Shown: positions 16,511 through 23,041 of the stretch, one piece after another
Layout: each line of letters opens with the position of its first letter
How positions within the stretch are numbered: position 1 is the stretch's first letter
Source of the DNA: MAG-120531 sp038125995
Lineage (GTDB): Bacteria > Bacteroidota > Bacteroidia > Flavobacteriales > Flavobacteriaceae
Direction: 5' to 3'
DNA: 23,041 nucleotides
Assembly (NCBI GenBank): GCA_038125995.1
Contig: JAYPEX010000018.1
Location: 1 to 23,041 of the forward strand
Notes under the pieces: generated by a model
What the model saw: the letters and a program-made list of their open reading frames with translations, nothing else
Database searches by the model: none
Told to the model about the DNA's origin: nothing
Program-made: the position numbers and the translations under genes

Positions 16511-17977
16511 ATGGGAAAGATTACTGGATTTTTAGAATTTGATAGAAAAGTTGAAGCCTACTCAACAGTAGAAGAACGCATCAAGAATTACAAGGAGTTT
16601 ACCGTTCCTATGGAGGAAAAAGATCTTAAAGATCAAGGAGCTCGCTGTATGAACTGCGGAATTCCATTCTGCCATTCAGGTTGTCCACTTGGAAACTTGA
16701 TTCCAGACTTTAACGATGCTGTTTTCCAAGGTAAATGGGAAAAAGCAGCTCGAATATTACACTCAACTAACAACTTCCCCGAATTTACAGGAAGATTGTG
16801 CCCTGCTCCATGTGAGGAGGCCTGTGTATTGGGAATCAACGCTGATCCTGTGACCATCGAAAACATCGAAAAGAATGTAGTTGAAACTGCATTTGCACAA
16901 GGATGGGTTACTGCTTCTGTACCAGAACAAAGAACAGGTAAAAAAGTTGCTGTGGTAGGATCAGGTCCTGCTGGATTAGCAGCTGCACAACAACTCAATA
17001 GAGCAGGCCATTTAGTAACCGTATTTGAACGTGATTCAAAAGTAGGTGGTCTACTTCGTTTTGGAATTCCAGATTTCAAAATGGAAAAAGAGGTGATCGA
17101 TAGAAGAATCGCCATCATGAAAGAAGAAGGTATTGAATTTAAAACCAATACGGAGATTGGAAAAGACATCAAAGCGGATCAATTAAAAGAAGATTTTGAT
17201 GCGGTATTACTTTGTGGTGGTGCTACTGTAAGAAGAGGATTACCAATTCCAGGAGCAGAACTCAAAGGAGTCGTTCAAGCCATGGATTTCTTAAAACAAA
17301 ACAACAAACGTGTTGGCGGTGAACAATTCGAAGGAGAAGAACTCTTAGCATCTGGAAAAGATGTGATCGTTATTGGAGGTGGTGATACCGGATCTGACTG
17401 TATAGGAACTTCGATTCGACACGGAGCAACATCCGTTTCAAACTTTGAAATCATGCCTAAGGGAACTCCAGAACGTCCTGAGCATCAGCCTTGGCCATTC
17501 TTCCCAATGAGACTCAAGACGAGTACTTCTCACAAGGAAGGCGCGGAACGTTTCTTTAGTATTTCGACCAAAGAATTTATCGGAGATAAAAATGGAAACC
17601 TCAAAGGATTAAAAACTGTTGAAGTAGAATGGGTAAAAACTCCTCAGGGAAGACCACAACTCAAAGAGGTTGTAGGATCTGAAAAAGAGTGGAAAGCAGA
17701 ACTCGTGCTTCTTGCAATGGGTTTCACAGGTTCAGAAACCACAGTTGCTGAGCAATTGGGTTTAGAACTCGATGAGCGTACCAATATCAAAGCTACTGAA
17801 GACAACTACAAAACAAATGTTGAAGGAGTATTTGCTGCAGGAGACCAACGTAGAGGACAATCACTCATCGTTTGGGCCATCTCTGAAGGTAGACAGGCCG
17901 CTCACCATGTAGACGCTTATCTAATGGGAAGCTCCAATCTTCCTTTAAAAGAAGAAGGAGACTTACCTAGAGTATAG
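16511..17977 (+). CDS. gltD: Glutamate synthase, small (beta) subunit
   Basis: 488 residues from ATG 16511, the first ATG after the gltB stop. An upstream TTG at 16478 would overlap gltB and adds nothing typical. It takes electrons from NAD(P)H via FAD and passes them to GltB. The N-terminal Fe-S part has Cys46, 49, 54 and 58 (CMNCGIPFCHSGC) and Cys97, 101 and 105 (CPAPCEEAC). The FAD Rossmann motif is VAVVGSGPAGLAAA (~146-159). The NAD(P)H motif is VIVIGGGDTGSDC (~284-296). The end motif GVFAAGDQRRGQSLIVWAI closes the FAD site. The length is normal (E. coli GltD is 472 residues). It forms an operon with gltB and is followed by a strong terminator. Confidence 0.97.
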   Translation: MGKITGFLEFDRKVEAYSTVEERIKNYKEFTVPMEEKDLKDQGARCMNCGIPFCHSGCPLGNLIPDFNDAVFQGKWEKAARILHSTNNFPEFTGRLCPAPCEEACVLGINADPVTIENIEKNVVETAFAQGWVTASVPEQRTGKKVAVVGSGPAGLAAAQQLNRAGHLVTVFERDSKVGGLLRFGIPDFKMEKEVIDRRIAIMKEEGIEFKTNTEIGKDIKADQLKEDFDAVLLCGGATVRRGLPIPGAELKGVVQAMDFLKQNNKRVGGEQFEGEELLASGKDVIVIGGGDTGSDCIGTSIRHGATSVSNFEIMPKGTPERPEHQPWPFFPMRLKTSTSHKEGAERFFSISTKEFIGDKNGNLKGLKTVEVEWVKTPQGRPQLKEVVGSEKEWKAELVLLAMGFTGSETTVAEQLGLELDERTNIKATEDNYKTNVEGVFAAGDQRRGQSLIVWAISEGRQAAHHVDAYLMGSSNLPLKEEGDLPRV

Positions 17978-18002
17978 AAAACCAAAACAACTAAACAATA
18001 AG

Positions 18003-18038
18003 AAAGCCAGCTCTGATTAGAAAGCTGGCTTTTTTTTA
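18003..18038 (+). terminator. Rho-independent terminator of gltBD
   Basis: AGCCAGCT (18005-18012) pairs with AGCTGGCT (18023-18030) around a 10-base loop, extended by A-T pairs, and seven T follow. It starts 26 bases after the gltD stop. A strong, clear terminator. Confidence 0.92.
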
Positions 18039-18045
18039 TCTTATT

Positions 18046-18255
18046 CTAAATCATATTATCCCTACTTTTGGTCTCACATCTGTTTCTAACTATTTGATAA
18101 ACGAACAAAATCAACACAAATAGGATTCCTGATATAAAGGAAACAATCATAGTTCTAGTAAAGGTATCATAGATCTTCAAAATAAATCCAAGAATGGAAA
18201 AAACGATTAAACAATCTAGTACGTTATTTAATGCAAACATTATCTTCTTTTTCAT
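18046..18255 (-). CDS. Small two-helix membrane protein, unknown function (69 aa)
   Basis: ATG 18255 with a Lys-rich start (MKKKIMF), two hydrophobic segments (~10-27 and ~36-57) and a basic polar tail (VRNRCETKSRDNMI). This topology suggests an inner-membrane protein with both ends in the cytoplasm. I do not recognise the family. It lies between the gltBD terminator and the end of dsbD, on the same strand as dsbD but 217 bases after it, across a region of inverted repeats. No convincing promoter was seen. The membrane pattern and the start make it more likely real than random, but it is not certain. Confidence 0.45.
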   Translation of the reverse strand: MKKKIMFALNNVLDCLIVFSILGFILKIYDTFTRTMIVSFISGILFVLILFVYQIVRNRCETKSRDNMI

Positions 18256-18352
18256 GTTGATTTATTTTATGATTTAGACTAAACTAACTATTAATTAATC
18301 TCAGAAAAAACAAATTCGATGAATGACCAGTTTAAAGAGAGGAACTTCACTT

Positions 18353-18391
18353 ATGGTACAATTTCAGAATTGAATTCCAATAGGGTACCAT
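18353..18391. repeat. Inverted repeat ATGGTAC...GTACCAT
   Basis: A perfect 7-base inverted repeat (18353-18359 and 18385-18391) with a 25-base spacer. The spacer region also holds a small hairpin CAATT-TCAG-AATTG (18359-18372, sharing one base with the left arm). Six T follow it on the plus strand, but no plus-strand gene lies upstream. For dsbD, read on the minus strand, there is no T run after the hairpin. Confidence 0.5.
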
Positions 18392-18411
18392 TTTTTATAA
18401 TCAAACAGCAT

Positions 18412-18460
18412 TTATGCACTGATTGATTGAACTTTTTGTGCATAATTACAATCTATGCAC
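18412..18460. repeat. Three alternating TTATGCAC / GTGCATAA elements
   Basis: TTATGCAC (18412-18419), GTGCATAA (18438-18445) and TATGCAC (18454-18460) alternate in direction, so the middle copy can pair with either outer one (8 bp with an 18-base loop, or 7 bp with a 9-base loop). The group lies just past the dsbD stop (18473). Neither hairpin has a T run in the needed direction, so these are not standard terminators. They could be a regulator site or an RNA switch-like structure. Confidence 0.45.
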
Positions 18461-18472
18461 AATAAACTGCAA

Positions 18473-20434
18473 TTAATTGTTAATACCCGTTTGCAACCAC
18501 TGATAATACACATCAGCATCAGGAGTATAAGCTACAGGCTTTCCTAATTGTTTACCATTACTGTCTAGAAGCACATAAAACGGCTGTGAATTCGCTTTAA
18601 AGCGAACTGCCTGAAACTCTGCCCACTTTTGACCAATGGTTCGAAGCTGTTTTCCTTTTCGAAGTTTAGAGGGAAGTGGTTTTGGAAGCGCTCTTTTATC
18701 ATCGACATAAAGTGAAATGAGCACTAGATCGTTTTTAAGAACACTTAATACTCGATCATCTACCCATACATTTTGTTCCATTTTTCGGCAATTGACACAA
18801 GCATGACCTGTAAAATCTAACATCACCGGCTTCCCTACTGACTTCGCATATGCGAGTCCTAAATCGTAATCATTAAAGGCAACAATATTGTGTGGAGCCA
18901 TTAAATGAGCACCGGCAGGTACTACTTCAGAAGAAGAAATTCCACCTCCCTGAGCATTTCCAACTCCATAAGGAGACTCACTGTAATGTTGTGGCGGTGG
19001 AAAAGCTGAAATTAGCTTTAAAGGTGCGCCCCACAATCCTGGAATCATATAGATCGTAAAACTCAATGACAGTAAGGCTAACAATAAGCGTCCAACTGAT
19101 ATATGTTTCACCTCACTATCGTGTGGCAATTGTAATTTTCCAAAGAGATACCAACTCAATGCTCCAAATACTGCAATCCAGATCGCCAAGAAAACTTCGC
19201 GTTCAAAAAGATGTAACTGCAATACTAAATCAGCATTTGATAAGAATTTAAAAGCAAAAGCTAATTCTAAGAATCCTAGTACGACCTTCACTGTATTGAG
19301 CCAGCCTCCAGATTTTGGAAGTGAATTCATCCAACCCGGAAAAGCTGCAAATAAGGTAAAAGGCAATGCAATCGCCAATGAGAATCCCAACATTCCAAAA
19401 ACTGGCCCTAGTTGATTCCCTCCAGAAGCAGCTTGTACTAAGATGGTTCCTACGATTGGTCCTGTACATGAAAAAGATACAATTGCAAGAGCAAGTGCCA
19501 TAAAGAAAATCCCAACGAGACCTCCTTTGTTAGCCTTTTCATCCGCTTTATTTCCCCAAGAGGAAGGAAGGGTGATTTCAAATGCACCTAGGAAGGATAT
19601 TGCAAACACCACTAGTAACACAAAGAATGCTAAATTGAACCAAACGTTGGTCGATAAGGCATTCAGAGCTCCAGCTCCAAAAATGGCTGTTACAACGGTC
19701 CCTAAAAGCACATAGATCACAACTATAGACACTCCAAAGATGATGGCATTGGTAATCCCAGCGGAACGTGTCTTCGATTGTTTGGTAAAGAAACTAACCG
19801 TAAGCGGTATCATTGGAAATACGCAAGGTGTTAACAGCGCCGTAAATCCAAATAAGAATGCCATTATCAATAGAGACCACCAATCAACTTCTCCCACAAA
19901 TGATTCTTCTTCGAATGAGTCGTCTAATGAAAGAATTCCTTCTTCATTAGCAGCATTTGCGTTAGATGAAGGAGTCAATTTTGCTAAAACCCCTATATCA
20001 AATGAGAGATCCTTATCAGTTGGAGGTAAACAACGACTGTCGTCACAAACCATATAGGTAACATATCCCTCGATAGACGTTACATCCCCATTAAACTTAA
20101 TACGCTGGGTAAACCTTGCATAATCTGCAAAGTACTTGATGTTCATTTCAAAAATCGGATCAAACTCTACATGACCTTCATCTTCAGTAGCAGTTCCAAC
20201 AAGTTCAAAAAAACTTCCCTCCCCCTCGAGTATAAACTCAGTTGGAATGGGTCCTCCCTCTGGTAATTCTTGTGCGTATAAATGCCATCCAGGCTCAATA
20301 AAGGCCTCCATGGTGAGCTCGAATTCTGACTCATTGACCTGTTCAACTTTTGTAGTCCACTCAACTGGATCTAATAGTTGTGAAAATCCAAATGGACTGA
20401 TGAAAAGGAACAGTAGAAAAAGTATTTTTTTCAT
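18473..20434 (-). CDS. dsbD: Thiol:disulfide interchange protein DsbD
   Basis: 653 residues, ATG 20434. Inner-membrane protein that moves electrons from cytoplasmic thioredoxin to periplasmic substrates. A signal peptide (~1-18, ending FGFS before QLL) is followed by the DsbD-alpha domain (~22-150) with the cysteine pair Cys130/Cys135 in MVCDDSRCLPP. The membrane core (~187-470) has Cys204 in LTPCVFPMIPLT and Cys323 in SFSCTGPIVGTIL. The C-terminal thioredoxin-like domain (~515-653) has Cys546-Val-Asn-Cys549 in GHACVNCRKMEQNVW. All three redox pairs are intact, so the full relay should work. It is divergent from the glycerate kinase gene, with about 80-100 bases between. No clear promoter box was found upstream. 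Confidence 0.95.
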   Translation of the reverse strand: MKKILFLLFLFISPFGFSQLLDPVEWTTKVEQVNESEFELTMEAFIEPGWHLYAQELPEGGPIPTEFILEGEGSFFELVGTATEDEGHVEFDPIFEMNIKYFADYARFTQRIKFNGDVTSIEGYVTYMVCDDSRCLPPTDKDLSFDIGVLAKLTPSSNANAANEEGILSLDDSFEEESFVGEVDWWSLLIMAFLFGFTALLTPCVFPMIPLTVSFFTKQSKTRSAGITNAIIFGVSIVVIYVLLGTVVTAIFGAGALNALSTNVWFNLAFFVLLVVFAISFLGAFEITLPSSWGNKADEKANKGGLVGIFFMALALAIVSFSCTGPIVGTILVQAASGGNQLGPVFGMLGFSLAIALPFTLFAAFPGWMNSLPKSGGWLNTVKVVLGFLELAFAFKFLSNADLVLQLHLFEREVFLAIWIAVFGALSWYLFGKLQLPHDSEVKHISVGRLLLALLSLSFTIYMIPGLWGAPLKLISAFPPPQHYSESPYGVGNAQGGGISSSEVVPAGAHLMAPHNIVAFNDYDLGLAYAKSVGKPVMLDFTGHACVNCRKMEQNVWVDDRVLSVLKNDLVLISLYVDDKRALPKPLPSKLRKGKQLRTIGQKWAEFQAVRFKANSQPFYVLLDSNGKQLGKPVAYTPDADVYYQWLQTGINN

Positions 20435-20531
20435 CTAATATGGGATATCTAATAAAGTCATAAAGGTAATAAGATTTATCAAGGAGTCCTTTTAATTAAC
20501 TTTTGTTTAAATATTTATGTATTTTTCACTT

Positions 20532-21650
20532 ATGAACTACCTACTCATACCAGACAAATTCAAAGGTTCTGCAACTGCAGAAGAGGTGATTGAATCTCTA
20601 ATTAGAGGGATTCAAAAAGTAGATCAAACTGCCCACTTTCACAAAATTATTGCCTCCGATGGTGGCGATGGATTTTTGAGTAGCATTGCTCAATTCAAAC
20701 AGCTGACATCCATCAACATTTCCTCTAAAAATGCTTATTTAGAGCCAATCGATTCCTATTATTTGTGGAGTGAAGAGTCCCAAACGGCCTATATTGAATT
20801 AGCCAATACCGCTGGTATTGCTAAATTAAACAATAGAACACTTCGAATCCGAGACAGTTCAACAATTGGTGTGGGAATTCAGCTTAAAGACGCTCTTGGT
20901 AGAGGAGCGACTACGGTTTATATGGGACTCGGAGGTTCTGCAACTAACGATGCCGGAATGGGAATTCTATATGCTATTGGATATAAATTTTACGATCAAA
21001 ACAACGAGGAACTCATTCCAAACTCAGGAAATTTGGATCAAATTCAAACCATCATTCCCAAAGCATATCCCAATACCAAATTCTACATCGTCAATGACGT
21101 GGACAATCCCTTATACGGACCCAAAGGTGCAGCTGCAGTTTACGCTCCTCAAAAGGGAGCTACTCCTACCCAGGTAAACGAACTCGATCAAAGCTTGGAA
21201 CAGTTCTCCAAACTTATCAAAAGCAATTTTGGAATCGATCTTGCTCATACTCCAGGTGCAGGAGCGGCAGGAGGAACCGCCTATGGACTAAAAGCCTTTT
21301 TAAATGCTGAGTATATTCCAGGATTTGAATTCTTAAAAGATCGAGCCCGATTAGAGCAACTCATTTCCAATGAACGTATTGACTATATCATTTCAGGTGA
21401 AGGTCATTTTGATCAGCAATCGCTATATGGCAAACTCATTGAAGGAATTCTTAAACTTGCCAAAACGTATGAGGTGCCAAGTTTAATCGTATGTGGAATA
21501 TCAAGCGTCGATCCAAAACATCTGGAGCATTATCCAATTGAATCCATCATCCAACTTAAAAATAAAGATCGCAGTTTAGAGTTCTGCATTTCCAATACCC
21601 GAACACTTATTGAAGATGAAATCTACAACTATTTAAAATCAAAATTATGA
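20532..21650 (+). CDS. Glycerate kinase
   Basis: 372 residues from ATG 20532. An in-frame ATG at 20517 would add five residues (MYFSL), but family members begin directly with the M-x-x-L-I-x-P-D-x-F-K-G motif, seen here as MNYLLIPDKFKGS. Cytoplasmic kinase of the GarK/GlxK family (ATP + D-glycerate to a phosphoglycerate, usually the 2-phosphate, which enters glycolysis). Other motifs are ASDGGDGFLSSI, YMGLGGSATNDAGMGIL, NDVDNPLYGPKGAAAVYAPQ, TPGAGAAGGTAYGLKAFL and ISGEGHFDQQSLYGK. Length is near the usual 375-380. Its stop overlaps the ATG of the permease gene by four bases (ATGA), so the two are coupled, and the pair probably imports and phosphorylates glycerate. Confidence 0.92.
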   Translation: MNYLLIPDKFKGSATAEEVIESLIRGIQKVDQTAHFHKIIASDGGDGFLSSIAQFKQLTSINISSKNAYLEPIDSYYLWSEESQTAYIELANTAGIAKLNNRTLRIRDSSTIGVGIQLKDALGRGATTVYMGLGGSATNDAGMGILYAIGYKFYDQNNEELIPNSGNLDQIQTIIPKAYPNTKFYIVNDVDNPLYGPKGAAAVYAPQKGATPTQVNELDQSLEQFSKLIKSNFGIDLAHTPGAGAAGGTAYGLKAFLNAEYIPGFEFLKDRARLEQLISNERIDYIISGEGHFDQQSLYGKLIEGILKLAKTYEVPSLIVCGISSVDPKHLEHYPIESIIQLKNKDRSLEFCISNTRTLIEDEIYNYLKSKL

Positions 21651-22963
21651 GTAGTATCCTATTAGTTATTGCCTCCATCGTATTTATTGTTTTAGCAACC
21701 ATCAAAGCTAAAGTACATCCTTTTTTATCCTTGTTTACAGCAGCTTTATTGGTAGGGATTGCAGCGGGAATTTCAATCGATCAATTGATGGACTTACTTT
21801 CGAAAGGTTTTGGAGGAACCCTTTCTAAAATTGGTTTTATCATCGCTATTGGTGCGCTTATTGGAAGTTTTTTAGAAAAGACCAAAGGCACAGTAATCAT
21901 TGTGGCTTATCTTTTAAAATGGTTTGGAGTTCAGCGATCCGTTCTAGCGATGAACCTTACGGGATTCATTGTATCTATTCCGGTATTTTGTGATTCCGCA
22001 TTTGTGATTCTTTCCTCCATCAATAAAACACTCTCCAAGAAAACAAAAATACCTATAGGAGTATTTGCAGTAGCTTTAGCGACTGGGCTATTTGCAGCAC
22101 ATGTATTTGTACCACCTACTCCAGGACCCTTAGCAGCAGCAGCACTCGTTGGAGCAAACCTGGGACTCCTTATAATTTGGGGACTGATTATTGGACTCAT
22201 CGCTTCACTTGCAGGCTATCTTTGGGCTAAAAAATGGAGTCGAAACGAAACCTATCATGAACCTAAAGAAACTGAGGTTATTGAAGCTAAGGATTTAAAA
22301 CTTAGTCTAGGCGTGTTTATTCCCATCCTCTTACCCATTGTTCTTATTGGATTGCAATCTGTTGCAGTATATCCCACACATCCCTTTGGAGAAGCAGGCT
22401 TTTTTAAGTTCATCCATGCTTTAGGGAACCCGATCATTGCATTATTTATAGGTCTTATAGTTGCATACCTACAAAGTATCAACAAGTCAAAGGAACAATT
22501 TCAGTGGAGTATTGAAGCTCTTAAAGATGCTGGAATCATCATCCTAATTACTGGAGCTGGTGGAGCCTTTGGAACGATCCTAAAAGAACTCGATATTGCA
22601 AGTCTTCTGAACTTTCAATCGGAATCTGGTATTGGAGGTTTACTCATCGCTTTTGCTTTTGCTGCGATATTAAAATCAGCTCAAGGATCCTCAACGGTAG
22701 CGATTGTCACTACATCAGCTTTTATAGCACCACTTCTTAGTGCTTTTGGATTGGATTCAGAAATCGGAAAAGTATTTGCAGTTCTTGCCATTGGTTCAGG
22801 AGCAATGACGATTTCACACATCAATGATTCCTATTTCTGGGTGGTGAGTCAATTTTCAGACATGGATGTAAAAACAGCGCTTAGAAGCTATAGTCTTGGA
22901 ACCTTATTTCAAGGAATTGTATCGCTTATCTTCGTAATACTGATCTATGTATTCATACGCTAA
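21647..22963 (+). CDS. GntP-family permease (probably glycerate or a related sugar acid)
   Basis: 438 residues. Inner-membrane proton symporter of the gluconate permease family, with about 12 hydrophobic segments. Family features are VHPFLSLFTAALLVGIAAG near the start, GFGGTLSKIGFIIAIGALIG, SIPVFCDSAFVILSSI, AAHVFVPPTPGPLAAA, GAGGAFGTILKELDI and AILKSAQGSSTVAIVTTSAF. The end has SHINDSYFWVVSQF. The length is typical of GntP proteins (~440). It overlaps the glycerate kinase gene by four bases, so I infer that the substrate is glycerate rather than gluconate. No gluconate kinase is present in the window. A weak terminator follows. Confidence 0.9.
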   Translation: MSSILLVIASIVFIVLATIKAKVHPFLSLFTAALLVGIAAGISIDQLMDLLSKGFGGTLSKIGFIIAIGALIGSFLEKTKGTVIIVAYLLKWFGVQRSVLAMNLTGFIVSIPVFCDSAFVILSSINKTLSKKTKIPIGVFAVALATGLFAAHVFVPPTPGPLAAAALVGANLGLLIIWGLIIGLIASLAGYLWAKKWSRNETYHEPKETEVIEAKDLKLSLGVFIPILLPIVLIGLQSVAVYPTHPFGEAGFFKFIHALGNPIIALFIGLIVAYLQSINKSKEQFQWSIEALKDAGIIILITGAGGAFGTILKELDIASLLNFQSESGIGGLLIAFAFAAILKSAQGSSTVAIVTTSAFIAPLLSAFGLDSEIGKVFAVLAIGSGAMTISHINDSYFWVVSQFSDMDVKTALRSYSLGTLFQGIVSLIFVILIYVFIR

Positions 22964-22985
22964 GAATTCACTTAACATATGAGCG

Positions 22986-23020
22986 TAAAAAAACCCCGCT
23001 CGTTGTCGGGTTACTTTTTA
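22986..23020 (+). terminator. Probable terminator after the permease gene
   Basis: AACCC (22992-22996) and GGGTT (23008-23012) can pair, preceded by an A run and followed by ACTTTTTA. It lies about 25 bases past the stop. The stem is short (5 bp), so this is moderate evidence. The last bases of the window (AAAAAAACCCGCT from 23029) look like the left half of a second hairpin of the same kind. Confidence 0.55.
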
Positions 23021-23041
23021 TTAGACATAAAAAAACCCGCT

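Noticed and set aside
16633..17172. Minus-strand open frame of 179 codons
   Set aside because: It lies entirely within gltD, whose frame has all catalytic motifs. The antisense protein has low-complexity Ser/Pro/Ala composition and no family resemblance.
1..23041. CRISPR array, insertion sequence, toxin-antitoxin pair or defence island
   Set aside because: No regularly spaced repeats, transposase motifs or defence protein motifs were seen in any of the believable genes.

Overview
The window looks like a chromosomal segment of a member of the Bacteroidota, most likely the Flavobacteriia. The evidence is the protein families (flavobacterial-type TonB with an ExbB/ExbD pair, NhaD antiporter, SLBB polysaccharide export protein, GntP permease beside glycerate kinase), the low G+C, weak or absent Shine-Dalgarno sequences, and promoter boxes of the Bacteroidota type (TTG or TTTG, then TAnnTTTG). 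The genus cannot be fixed from this sequence.

Left part (1-6000, strongly AT-rich): edge of a surface-polysaccharide locus. It holds the C-terminal end of a sugar-nucleotide epimerase (+), a small basic protein of unknown role (+), a tyrosine recombinase (-), and an export pair (-) made of an outer-membrane SLBB export protein and a Wzz-type chain-length protein, closed by a hairpin terminator. The SLBB gene is interrupted by a 100-N gap. The two sides of the gap carry the same 55 bases, so the gap appears to be false, and the gene is one intact frame of about 871 codons.

Boundary (6041-6209): a tRNA-Val(TAC) gene on the minus strand with its own promoter and terminator. To its right the composition looks less AT-rich and the genes are core housekeeping genes.

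Middle part (6266-11565): a secreted DUF3108 protein (+) runs tail to tail into a minus-strand gene row nhaD - exbB - exbD - tonB - folC with very tight spacing. NhaD handles the Na+/H+ balance, ExbB/ExbD/TonB energise outer-membrane transport, and FolC makes folylpolyglutamates.

Right part (11950-23041): gltB-gltD (both glutamate synthase subunits, + strand) with a clear promoter and a strong terminator. Next come a small two-helix membrane protein (-), the disulfide reductase DsbD (-), and a divergent glycerate kinase - GntP permease pair (+) that probably takes up and phosphorylates glycerate. The window ends in terminator-like hairpins.

I found no CRISPR array, rRNA, insertion sequence, toxin-antitoxin pair or recognisable defence system. 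The most useful observations are the false gap, the recombinase and AT-rich polysaccharide locus beside a tRNA, and unexplained inverted repeats near 18350-18460.
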